A stretch of DNA of 64,000 nucleotides, taken from Fictibacillus fluitans. GTDB taxonomy: Bacteria > Bacillota > Bacilli > Bacillales > Fictibacillaceae. Position 1 is the first letter of the stretch; every line of letters starts with the position of its first letter. The stretch covers positions 1 through 64,000 of the forward strand of contig NZ_JAUHTR010000018.1 in the NCBI RefSeq assembly GCF_030418125.1, given 5' to 3'. Under the pieces are notes generated by a model. It was given only the letters and a program-made list of their open reading frames with translations. It did not search any database and was not told where the DNA came from. Made by a program: the position numbers and the translations under genes. Shown here piece by piece: positions 51,095-59,775 of this stretch.

Positions 51095-51943
51095 TTACTC
51101 GTAATAGCCTTCTGTTGATTTCCGGAAGGTTTTAAATTGGTTGGTGTCATGCCCGAACCAGACCTGTGAGTTGGTTTGATTTGCGAGGCGCCGGATTTTT
51201 TCCACGGCATTCAAATAGCCGAGGGAGTCATAGATAATGCCCGGTGGCTTTACGGGCGGGCCAAAGCTCTCTGCTGTATAAATGGCATCCGAGGCCAGAA
51301 TAATGCCGCCGGTTTCCGGCATGTTGATTTGCAGACCAAGCATGCCCCATGCGTGTCCGCTTCCAAAGTTCAGGAGGCTGATTCCTTCGGCCAGATGAAT
51401 CTGGTCTTCATTTCGCTTAATGGTTTTCCACTGGAGATTGTTTTTGATCCAGGCGTCAATATCTCCCCATATGTAGGCGCCTTCCTTTTCATTTCGGGCA
51501 TAGGTTTGCAGCGCGCCGCTCAGTTCATCCTCATGAACGATAATCGTCGCGTTCGTAAACAGCTCAAGGCAGCCGGCATGGTCGAGGTGGAGATGGGATG
51601 CGACAACGTACTTAATATCCTGCGGCCGTACATTTAACTCCTCAAGCCTGTTATGCGGGTAGCATTCCTCTCCCATGTTGATCGGGAACATGGATTGAGT
51701 CGCTTTTCCCCAACGTCCCTCTGCTCCCATTGCTTCCGGATTGCAGGCCGTATCAAACAGGATCTTGCCTTCGGGATGGTCGATCAGCACGGTATATACC
51801 GGGAATTCCACAAACTCAGCAGGCGCATTCGGATTGTCGGCTGTTGCCGGATTATGCATGGCAATCATCCAGTTTTTATCCATCTGCATCCTTCCATTAT
51901 CCATCACGTAAAGCTTTGGATTGGGTTTGATCACATTTGCCAT
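51095..51943 (-). CDS. N-acyl homoserine lactonase family metallo-hydrolase
   Basis: 282-aa metallo-beta-lactamase-fold hydrolase of the AHL-lactonase group. Metal motif SHLHLDHAGC (H117, H119, D121, H122), later histidine in GSGHAWG and aspartate in LASDAIYTAE, and a final GHD. No signal peptide, so cytoplasmic. It may open acyl-homoserine lactones (quorum quenching) or gamma-butyrolactone; the neighbouring iron dehydrogenase favours the latter. A cre-like site lies 24 bp upstream of the ATG. Confidence 0.85.
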   Translation of the reverse strand: MANVIKPNPKLYVMDNGRMQMDKNWMIAMHNPATADNPNAPAEFVEFPVYTVLIDHPEGKILFDTACNPEAMGAEGRWGKATQSMFPINMGEECYPHNRLEELNVRPQDIKYVVASHLHLDHAGCLELFTNATIIVHEDELSGALQTYARNEKEGAYIWGDIDAWIKNNLQWKTIKRNEDQIHLAEGISLLNFGSGHAWGMLGLQINMPETGGIILASDAIYTAESFGPPVKPPGIIYDSLGYLNAVEKIRRLANQTNSQVWFGHDTNQFKTFRKSTEGYYE

Positions 51944-51966
51944 TTCATTTCCTCCCTTTTTTTACG

Positions 51967-51981
51967 ATAAAGCGCTTGCAA
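51967..51981 (-). promoter_or_regulatory. cre-like site (CcpA) upstream of the lactonase
   Basis: On the minus strand TTGCAAGCGCTTTAT matches 13 of 15 positions of the catabolite-response consensus. It lies between the divergent lactonase and GntP genes. Confidence 0.6.
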
Positions 51982-52213
51982 AACACCATTCCTTTCCATT
52001 CCCTTTTTGCACCAGTCCATAACTCTGTGACCTGGAACAGCACCCTTTTTTAGCACTATTTACCTATACCTATTTCGCATACCACCTATAGCGAGAATTC
52101 ATTTTACTTATCCGGGCTCTAAGAGTAAAATTCCTCTTCGGGCAGCACATTTTCATAAAAAATTCACAAATCGACGATGCATCGTTTTTATAGAAAGAGA
52201 AGGGGGAAAAGGT

Positions 52214-53500
52214 TTGGTTAGTATCTTGATAGGGCTTGCACTACTAATGTTTTTCGCTTACCTTGGATGGTCCATCATCTGGGTGGCGCCGGTTGTTGCC
52301 GGAATTGTTGCGCTCTTGAGCGGGTTGGATCTGCTTGACGCGTATACGAATACGTACATGACAGGCTTCGTGAACTTCACGAAGCAATGGTTCCCGATTT
52401 TCTTATTGGGTGCCGTACTTGGGAAATTGATGGAGGATACCGGTGCTGCAAAATCGGTAGCTCTTCAGTTTACAAAATATATCGGAGAGAAACGCGCGAT
52501 TCTCGGTGTGCTGGTTGCCTCAGCCGTTCTTACCTATGGCGGAGTCAGCTTGTTCGTGGTCGTGTTTGCGATTTATCCGATCGCGCTCGCTTTGTTTAAA
52601 AAAGCGAACATCTCCAGAAAATTGATCGCACCGACCATCGTGCTTGGCGCATTCACGTTTACAATGACGGCTGTTCCCGGAACGCCGCAGATTCAGAACC
52701 TGATTCCGATGAATACGTTCAAAACGAGTCCGATGGCAGGTTCATGGATCGGAATTGTCGCTACGTTAATTATGGCGGTAGGCGGTTATTTTTGGCTGAA
52801 GTTCAGAGAAAACCGAATGACAGCTGCCGGGGATACCTTTACGGAGGTGGAAGGTGACAAGGTAAGTGAGGATGACGAGAACGAAGATCTTCCAAATTGG
52901 CTATTGTCGCTTGTACCTTTGATCGTGGTAGTTATTTTGCTGGATTTCGTCAAGCTGAATCCGATCGCTTCCTTATTGGCCGGCATCATCGTGCTGCTTC
53001 TTCTTAACCTGAAGCGGTATAAGGCCTTTATGCCATCCATGAACGAAGGAGCGAAGGGCTCGGTTCTTGCGATTATCAACACCGCAGCCGCTGTCGGTTT
53101 CGGAGCAGTTGTTACAAGTGTGCCGGAATTTGATCATATTACCGACATGCTGCTGGGCATCTCCAGCAATCCGCTTGTGTCTGAATCATTGGTCGTTCAG
53201 CTATTGGCCATGATTACCGGTTCAGCATCCGGCGGAATGGGAATTGCCCTGCAGGCCTTGGGCGGAACCTATGCCGACCTGGCCCATACGTCAGGCATCA
53301 GTCCGGAAGCCTTTCACCGAATGGCTTCTGTTGCATCCGGTGCTTCCATTCTTCCTCATAATGGAGCATTGCTGACACTCCTTGCGGTTACGAAGCTGTC
53401 CCACAAGGAAACCTATAAAGATGTGTTTGTCGTTGGTTTAATCATCCCAACGATCGCCGTAATTGTTGGAATCATTATGGCGGCCATGGGAATTATATAA
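52214..53500 (+). CDS. GntP family permease
   Basis: 428-aa transporter of the gluconate/hydroxy-acid GntP family, about 12 membrane helices, with the GGVSLFVVVFAIYPIA and TMTAVPGTPQIQNLIP repeat-type loops. It begins at TTG 52214. Followed 19 bases later by a 3-hydroxybutyrate dehydrogenase gene; the same association (YxjC with YxjF) exists in B. subtilis, so the substrate is probably 3-hydroxybutyrate or a related acid. Confidence 0.88.
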   Translation: MVSILIGLALLMFFAYLGWSIIWVAPVVAGIVALLSGLDLLDAYTNTYMTGFVNFTKQWFPIFLLGAVLGKLMEDTGAAKSVALQFTKYIGEKRAILGVLVASAVLTYGGVSLFVVVFAIYPIALALFKKANISRKLIAPTIVLGAFTFTMTAVPGTPQIQNLIPMNTFKTSPMAGSWIGIVATLIMAVGGYFWLKFRENRMTAAGDTFTEVEGDKVSEDDENEDLPNWLLSLVPLIVVVILLDFVKLNPIASLLAGIIVLLLLNLKRYKAFMPSMNEGAKGSVLAIINTAAAVGFGAVVTSVPEFDHITDMLLGISSNPLVSESLVVQLLAMITGSASGGMGIALQALGGTYADLAHTSGISPEAFHRMASVASGASILPHNGALLTLLAVTKLSHKETYKDVFVVGLIIPTIAVIVGIIMAAMGII

Positions 53501-53519
53501 AATTTCAGGAGTGAGTGTA

Positions 53520-54296
53520 ATGGTAGAAAATAAAGTTGTCGTTATTACAGGATCTGCAAGTGGAATTGGATTTGAAATTGGTAAAATGTTTGCTGAAAAC
53601 GGAAGCAAAGTCGTTTTAACCGACTTGAACGAAGAAGGCGTTAAAAAAGCGGCTGAAGAGCTTAAAGGCTTTGGACATGAAGCGATTGGCCTTAAAGCCG
53701 ACGTAACAAGTGAAGAAGATATCAAAAACATGATCGAAGCGGCTCATAAACAGTACGGACGCATTGATGTCCTTATCAATAACGCTGGCTTGCAGCACGT
53801 TTCACCAATTGAAGAATTCCCTACAGCTAAATTTGAATTGATGATCAAAATCATGCTGACTGCACCATTTGTGGCCATCAAGCATGCCTTGCCAATCATG
53901 AAAGAACAAGGCTTCGGACGCATCATCAACGTTTCATCCATCAACGGTTTGATTGGATTTGCCGGTAAAGCCGCTTACAACAGTGCCAAGCATGGTGTCA
54001 TTGGCCTTACTAAAGTTGCAGCACTTGAAGCAGCTGAACATGGCGTGACAGTTAACGCCCTTTGCCCTGGATATGTGGACACTCCACTTGTTCGCAATCA
54101 AATGAGCGATCTTGCGAAAACAAGAAACGTATCCCTTGAAGATGTATTGGCAGAGGTTATCTACCCATTAGTTCCTCAAAAACGTCTGCTTGACGTAAGC
54201 GAAATTGCAGACTATGCTATGTTCCTTTCCAGCGACAAAGCGAAAAGTGTAACAGGACAAGCCGTTGTGATCGATGGCGGTTATACTGCTCAATAA
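53520..54296 (+). CDS. 3-hydroxybutyrate dehydrogenase
   Basis: 258-aa SDR enzyme that oxidises 3-hydroxybutyrate to acetoacetate with NAD. Seen: VVITGSASGIGFEIGKMFAENG, NNAGLQHVSPIEEFP (a block typical of this enzyme), NVSSINGLIG, active-site YNSAKHG, and CPGYVDTPLV. Start ATG 53520 follows AGGAGTGAG; the longer frame from 53463 runs back into gntP. Similar to B. subtilis YxjF. Confidence 0.9.
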   Translation: MVENKVVVITGSASGIGFEIGKMFAENGSKVVLTDLNEEGVKKAAEELKGFGHEAIGLKADVTSEEDIKNMIEAAHKQYGRIDVLINNAGLQHVSPIEEFPTAKFELMIKIMLTAPFVAIKHALPIMKEQGFGRIINVSSINGLIGFAGKAAYNSAKHGVIGLTKVAALEAAEHGVTVNALCPGYVDTPLVRNQMSDLAKTRNVSLEDVLAEVIYPLVPQKRLLDVSEIADYAMFLSSDKAKSVTGQAVVIDGGYTAQ

Positions 54297-54306
54297 GAAC
54301 ATATAG

Positions 54307-54345
54307 AAAATCCCTCAGGCATTGTGCCTGGGGGATTTTTTTTTG
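54307..54345 (+). terminator. Terminator of the gntP-hbd operon
   Basis: AATCCCTCAGGC, loop, GCCTGGGGGATT followed by nine T. Confidence 0.9.
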
Positions 54346-54360
54346 AAAATGACTTGTTTG

Positions 54361-54473
54361 GTGAGTGACTGATTAAAAGCGGTGAGTAAAGTAAGGAATT
54401 CCGTGAGTGAGGACAATAAAATGGTGAGTAAACCGTACTTTTTCGTGAGAAAGCATCGAAAAACGGTGAGTAA
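54361..54473. repeat. 21-bp-period GTGAGTAAA array 3
   Basis: Cores GTGAGT(AAA) begin at 54361, 54382, 54403, 54424, 54445 and 54466: six units with an exact 21-bp period. About 13 bp between cores differ in every unit. It lies just after the hbd terminator and before the convergent lrgB terminator. Confidence 0.9.
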
Positions 54474-54492
54474 CCTTTAATTCAAACAGAGA

Positions 54493-54524
54493 AAAAGCCG
54501 CCCGGAAACCCGGACGGCTCTATT
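54493..54524 (-). terminator. Terminator of lrgAB
   Basis: AGCCG-CCCGG and CCGG-CGGCT arms; on the minus strand TTTTTC follows. Confidence 0.75.
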
Positions 54525-54529
54525 TTTTC

Positions 54530-55222
54530 TTATACATGAAAGATCCAAACGACAATCGGACCGAACACCGAACCAAGAACGGCGCACAGTGTCATCGATA
54601 CTGAACTCATGGATACAGTCAGTTCTCCGTATTCAAAGGCTTTTGATGTGCCAAGAGCATGCGAGGCACTTCCAAAGGCAATGCCTTTTCCAAGGTAGCT
54701 TCGGATGCGAACCCATTTCATGATCTTTGGCCCTAAAATGACCCCGGAGAATCCGGCAACCATTACAAAAACTACGGTCATGGAAGGTACGCCGCCGATG
54801 CCGGTGGCGATCTGGATGGCAACCGGTGTTGTAATCGACTTTGGCACGATGGATAAGATCAAATCCCGGTCAATGCCAAAGACTTCGGCAAAGAGAAGAC
54901 CACTGATCATTCCGGAAAACAGACCCGCAAATACGCCGCCTATAATGGGGAGGCTGTACTTAACCAGAATTTTGCGCTGGTTATAAAGCGGATACGCCAA
55001 TGCGACAACCGCCGGTCCCAGAAGCGAATTGATCCATTTCCCGCCGATCATGTATTGATCATAGGAAACATGAAAGACCAGCAGCAGCCCAATGACCGCT
55101 ACAGTTGTGGTCAGCACAGGAATGAGGATCGGATAGGAGAAGCGCACATATAGTTTTGTCATTGCGATATACACCGCAATGGTGAGTAAAATAATTATGA
55201 TTGCGATAAATGCTTGTTGCAC
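54530..55222 (-). CDS. lrgB: LrgB/CidB family membrane protein
   Basis: 230-aa protein with about seven helices; SGLLFAEVFGIDRDLILSIVPKSITTPVAIQIATGIGG is the family signature area. Works with LrgA; the pair is linked to murein hydrolase control or pyruvate transport in other Firmicutes. GTG start at 55222 inside the lrgA 3' end (28-bp overlap), with AAGGAGAATGAC upstream. Confidence 0.88.
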   Translation of the reverse strand: MQQAFIAIIIILLTIAVYIAMTKLYVRFSYPILIPVLTTTVAVIGLLLVFHVSYDQYMIGGKWINSLLGPAVVALAYPLYNQRKILVKYSLPIIGGVFAGLFSGMISGLLFAEVFGIDRDLILSIVPKSITTPVAIQIATGIGGVPSMTVVFVMVAGFSGVILGPKIMKWVRIRSYLGKGIAFGSASHALGTSKAFEYGELTVSMSSVSMTLCAVLGSVFGPIVVWIFHV

Positions 55223-55596
55223 TCGTCATTCTCCTTTCCCTTATTGGCATTATTCTCGAGCATCTGGCTCGCGATTCCCGCAGCGACCATCGTTACAAGG
55301 GTGCTCAACACGACAATCAGCAGCAAGACCAGGCCATTACCTGAAAAAAGTGCCGGGTAATTCATAACACCTGCCATGGCGGGGATAAATAATAGGGGAA
55401 GAAATGACAATAAAAAACTTGCTCCGTCTTCCACAATCTTGACCGGAACAATTTTAAAGGTTAAGCAGATCAGCATAAGGATCAATCCCACGATGCTCCC
55501 TGACACCGGCAGATGAAGCAGGTTATTAACTCCTTCTCCGATCAGGGAAAACGCGAAAAGAATGGCAATCTGCAGAATAATTCGTATAGCTTTCAC
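55195..55596 (-). CDS. lrgA: CidA/LrgA family protein
   Basis: 133-aa holin-like membrane protein with four helices and the LHLPVSGSIVGLILMLICL and FIPAMAGVMNYPAL motifs. Start GTG 55596. Its ribosome site GGGAGGG lies about 26 bases upstream with a perfect 15-bp palindrome between, an unusual layout that might control translation. Divergent from the MarR gene. Confidence 0.88.
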   Translation of the reverse strand: MKAIRIILQIAILFAFSLIGEGVNNLLHLPVSGSIVGLILMLICLTFKIVPVKIVEDGASFLLSFLPLLFIPAMAGVMNYPALFSGNGLVLLLIVVLSTLVTMVAAGIASQMLENNANKGKENDECNKHLSQS

Positions 55597-55605
55597 AAAA
55601 GGTGC

Positions 55606-55620
55606 TGTTCTAATAGAACA
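55606..55620. promoter_or_regulatory. Palindrome between ribosome site and start of lrgA
   Basis: TGTTCTA-A-TAGAACA, 7-bp arms. In RNA it can fold a hairpin that brings GGGAGGG close to the GTG; as DNA it could be an operator. Confidence 0.5.
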
Positions 55621-55672
55621 ACTCCCTCCCTTCTGTCTGACTAGCGTTGCTCTTTACATTTTTTATAATTAC

Positions 55673-55706
55673 TTGTACGATACAATTATATATTTGTATT
55701 ATACAA
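55673..55706. promoter_or_regulatory. Tandem TTGTA-N3-TACAA operators
   Basis: TTGTACGATACAA (55673-55685) and TTGTATTATACAA (55694-55706), each palindromic, centres 21 bp apart (two helical turns), between divergent lrgA and marR. Likely sites of the adjacent MarR protein. Confidence 0.75.
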
Positions 55707-55757
55707 GCATATAGCCAAATGTCAATGAATACGGGCTATATGCGCGTTCAGGAGTGA

Positions 55758-56195
55758 ATGGCTTTGAACAACAAGAATGCAGTCGAACGGATTGAATATG
55801 AACTGACCACCTTTATCCGGCGGGCAGTATACATTGATAACTCGGAAAATAAAATAGGAAATTTGGAGAGAGCCTCGTATTTGATCTTGAGACAGCTCGA
55901 GGAATTTGGACCTGCCCGGGTAAAAGAGCTGGCGGCGTCCTTTAAGCTGGACATCTCCACCCTCTCACGCCAGACAGGAACACTGGAGGGAAAAGGCCTG
56001 ATTGAGCGTTCTTCCGATCCATCGGATGGAAGAGTAAGTCTCTTTACCATTACAGAACTGGGCCGTGAGAAATTGAAAGCGGATAAAAAAATGAGGCTCG
56101 CCCGGTATCAAAACATGCTAGAAACCTGGAGCAGCAAAGAGAAGGAGTTGTTCGGGGAACTCCTTGAGCGGATGAATGAGGCGTTTTTTGATTGA
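55758..56195 (+). CDS. MarR family transcriptional regulator
   Basis: 145-aa winged-helix repressor: ARVKELAASFKLDISTLSRQTGTLEGKGLIERSSDPSDGRVSLFTIT contains the recognition helix and wing (D-R-x2-x-L type). ATG 55758 is only three bases after AGGAG; TTG 55764 has better spacing and may be the real start. Probably controls lrgAB and itself through the tandem operators. Confidence 0.88.
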   Translation: MALNNKNAVERIEYELTTFIRRAVYIDNSENKIGNLERASYLILRQLEEFGPARVKELAASFKLDISTLSRQTGTLEGKGLIERSSDPSDGRVSLFTITELGREKLKADKKMRLARYQNMLETWSSKEKELFGELLERMNEAFFD

Positions 56196-56209
56196 TGGAG
56201 GAGGAAAGT

Positions 56210-56482
56210 ATGAAACCTGCTTACGACTCAAATCAACATCTTCATTTAGGTTACTATGAAAACTCTAAAGATATTGAAGCTACCGCTTATAAAAGAGCGA
56301 ATGAGGATATATGGGATGTTTATATTGATCTAGAAGAACAACAAATCGAAGTTAAGGAACCACTATTTAATTATGTTGAAAAGATTGGTTACAAAATTTT
56401 TTCCTTAATCGGAAAAGAGCTCGATGATAACACAAGCAGTGAGGCATTTGAAAAGTGGCTGCTCCAAAAGGGAATCATTTAA
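56210..56482 (+). CDS. Hypothetical protein, 90 aa
   Basis: I do not recognise a family. The soluble, acidic chain MKPAYDSNQHLHLGYYENSK.. contains YDSNQHLHLG and two predicted helices. ATG 56210 follows GGAGGAAAGT; it starts 14 bases after marR and ends at a strong terminator, so it is co-transcribed with marR. Confidence 0.7.
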   Translation: MKPAYDSNQHLHLGYYENSKDIEATAYKRANEDIWDVYIDLEEQQIEVKEPLFNYVEKIGYKIFSLIGKELDDNTSSEAFEKWLLQKGII

Positions 56483-56493
56483 TTCAACCGGTT

Positions 56494-56527
56494 AAGACCC
56501 CGATAAGTATACCTATCGGGGTCTTTG
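56494..56527 (+). terminator. Terminator after the 90-aa gene
   Basis: AAGACCCCGATA, loop AGTATACC, TATCGGGGTCTT: perfect 12-bp stem. Confidence 0.85.
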
Positions 56528-56790
56528 TATGCATAACACTAATAATGATTGGGTGGTAGAAAAGTTGGACCACCTCTTTTCTAAAAAATTCATCGTCAAG
56601 CTCTCCAATTGATGCTTTGTTAAGCAGAACACGAGTAAATATTTCATTGTAATAGTGTTTGTTTTAGAGAACGAAGGGTATAAAAATTACTATAAGTTAC
56701 CAAAAATAAACAATTTTTACACTTTCCTTTTAGGTCCACTATTTGGAAGAAAAGATCCAAGGGTTAGACAGTTCTTAAAATAAAAAAGAG
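56528..56790. other. Non-coding AT-rich stretch
   Basis: About 260 bp between two small transcription units; no frame, RNA or repeat that I can support. Confidence 0.4.
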
Positions 56791-56946
56791 GTGATCGCAC
56801 TGGATGCTACAACAAGAAGAATGTTAAAAATAGTTCTTGGAATTATTATTGGAGCTGTAATCCTCATTGTATTGCTGGCTATAATAGGGGTCTTTACATT
56901 CTTTAATGGGCCAAATGATGCATTAGGGGTAACCATACAAAGGTAG
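56791..56946 (+). CDS. Small membrane protein, 51 aa
   Basis: A frame with one long hydrophobic helix (IVLGIIIGAVILIVLLAIIG) after a basic TTRR, ending NGPNDALGVTIQR. GTG 56791 is in frame; the AGAGGTGA there could alternatively serve a rare CTG start at 56800 or the ATG at 56821. No family recognised. Confidence 0.5.
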   Translation: MIALDATTRRMLKIVLGIIIGAVILIVLLAIIGVFTFFNGPNDALGVTIQR

Positions 56947-56961
56947 GCAGGAGCGATGTTC

Positions 56962-57213
56962 ATGCAGTTCTCAAAAGGAGACATTATCTATAAAATAGGC
57001 AGCATCATCATAGCCTCAATTATTGGGTTTAAAACGCATCCTTCTTGGATTGCAAATCTTATGTATATGATCGTGTGTTTAAGCATCTTATCTTTTGTGT
57101 TTGACATTCAAATTAAGCCGTTTCCAGGCAGGAGTGGCAGGATAAGAATATGGATATTTTCTGCGCTATTATATGTTGCAGTAGTAATATCCGGTTTTTA
57201 CAGCTTGTCTTAA
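56962..57213 (+). CDS. Small membrane protein, 83 aa
   Basis: Three hydrophobic segments separated by short basic loops; MQFSKGDIIYKIGSIIIASI start, PFPGRSGRIR loop. ATG 56962 has AGGAG eight bases upstream (ATG 56956 is too near). Starts 15 bases after the 51-aa gene; both form a small unit of unknown role. Confidence 0.6.
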   Translation: MQFSKGDIIYKIGSIIIASIIGFKTHPSWIANLMYMIVCLSILSFVFDIQIKPFPGRSGRIRIWIFSALLYVAVVISGFYSLS

Positions 57214-57229
57214 TATGTGACTTAAATAC

Positions 57230-57258
57230 AATGAGCCTATCCCATAAAGGGATAAGCT
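57230..57258. terminator. Hairpin between small membrane genes and xylanase gene
   Basis: GAGCCTATCCC and GGGATAAGCTC around ATAAA. No clear T run on either side; probably a shared weak terminator of convergent genes. Confidence 0.5.
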
Positions 57259-57270
57259 CTAGTATAATGC

Positions 57271-58452
<1,182 letters not shown>

Positions 58453-58459
58453 TCAGTAG

Positions 58460-58474
58460 TGTAAGTGCTTTCAT
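58460..58474 (-). promoter_or_regulatory. cre-like site upstream of the xylanase gene
   Basis: Minus strand ATGAAAGCACTTACA matches 14 of 15 consensus positions (A for the central G). Confidence 0.65.
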
Positions 58475-58614
58475 TTTCTTGCTGATCAAGCTGCATGTAA
58501 CGTCTGGAAGCTAATTTTATTATACCAACATCAAGTTAGTTTATATATCCAACAAACAAACTTTTCTTATATTTTACAAAAGTTAGTAATAAACTCACAG
58601 GGAGTATATTACTA

Positions 58615-58646
58615 AAACCGGAGACAAGCCGCCTCCGGTTTTTCTT
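58615..58646 (-). terminator. Terminator of the Gfo/Idh/MocA gene
   Basis: AAACCGGAG and CTCCGGTTT arms, directly after the stop at 58647. Confidence 0.85.
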
Positions 58647-59564
58647 TTACTGCTCTTCTTCAATTAGATTTACAATCCGCTCGCATATTTCATGGGTAAG
58701 GAGAGAGTCTTCCACCGATGGATTGGGCTGCCGGTTATGGCGGACGCAATCCAGGAAGTGATCGGTGATTTGATAGAAGCCTCGCTTATAGAGGGTGGGC
58801 TCCCAATCTCCGAATTTGATCGTTTCAATGTACTTATTGTGATAATGAGTGGTTTCGACCAGGCTGTTTACCACATATTTGTGGTGGCCGGCATGGTATT
58901 CAATGATTTCCTCGGTCACACCACCGTTTCGGTTCATGATGCCCATCGCCGTACAGCCATCCCCGATCAGCTGGATGATCACGTACTGGAGCTTATCATC
59001 CTTTTTTTGATGCTCCACTTTCACATCAAGCACCTCGGTTCCCATTAAGAAACGCAGCGTGTCGACCACATGGATAAAATCATCAATGATAAACCGGCGG
59101 GTGTAATCAGAGGATGAAAAACGGTTCTTCTGCATTAAAATCAAGTTGGCTTTCCCGTGCTCTTTCAGCTCCCTGACCCGCGGGACAAACCGGCGGTTGA
59201 ATCCGATCATGGCGAACACGTCATTTTCTTTGGCAAGCTGAACGACACGTTCTGTCTCCGCCAAATGAAGGGATACCGGTTTATCGATGTACGTATGAAT
59301 TCCGTTTTTCAGCAGCTGTTCGGCAATTTCAAGATGAGCGTCGGTGGCTGCACTCACAAATGCGGCAGTAATCCCTTTTTCAAGGAGCTCATCCACTGTC
59401 CGGGCGGTTTCAGGAATCCTATACTGGCTCGCGAGCTGCTGAAGAGTTTCCTCATTTCTTGTGCACAGTACTAGTTCGATGCCTTCCTTCTGGGTAAGCA
59501 CTGGCATATAAGCCTTACGGGCAATATCTCCAAGTCCAATGATTCCTACTTTCATCTTTCTCAC
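58647..59564 (-). CDS. Gfo/Idh/MocA family oxidoreductase
   Basis: 305-aa NAD(P)-dependent sugar oxidoreductase. N-terminal Rossmann fold VGIIGLGDIARKAYMPVL, conserved YIDKPVSLH (EKP-type active-site lysine), then the alpha/beta domain. The substrate is unknown. It is divergent from the ROK regulator gene, which may control it, and near sugar-phosphate genes. Confidence 0.85.
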   Translation of the reverse strand: MRKMKVGIIGLGDIARKAYMPVLTQKEGIELVLCTRNEETLQQLASQYRIPETARTVDELLEKGITAAFVSAATDAHLEIAEQLLKNGIHTYIDKPVSLHLAETERVVQLAKENDVFAMIGFNRRFVPRVRELKEHGKANLILMQKNRFSSSDYTRRFIIDDFIHVVDTLRFLMGTEVLDVKVEHQKKDDKLQYVIIQLIGDGCTAMGIMNRNGGVTEEIIEYHAGHHKYVVNSLVETTHYHNKYIETIKFGDWEPTLYKRGFYQITDHFLDCVRHNRQPNPSVEDSLLTHEICERIVNLIEEEQ

Positions 59565-59594
59565 CTCATCTTCAGTATGTATGTCAATTTAAAG

Positions 59595-59608
59595 GTAACA
59601 CGTTTACA
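59595..59608. promoter_or_regulatory. Near-palindromic operator candidate
   Basis: GTAACACGTTTACA lies 30 bp upstream of the Gfo/Idh/MocA start; it resembles cre weakly and could instead bind the adjacent ROK regulator. Confidence 0.35.
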
Positions 59609-59775
59609 GGCAAACCTCCTCCTTCACGTACCGGGTGCGGATCATTATCGGTATTGACAGTTTAAGCAGCCGTCACTTATGATTTAATAAATGATCTGAA
59701 AATTAGGTCTTTTATTTTTGTTTAGTTATTAAAGGTTATTAATTAATGTTCTTAAATTGAATTGAGAGGTTACGA

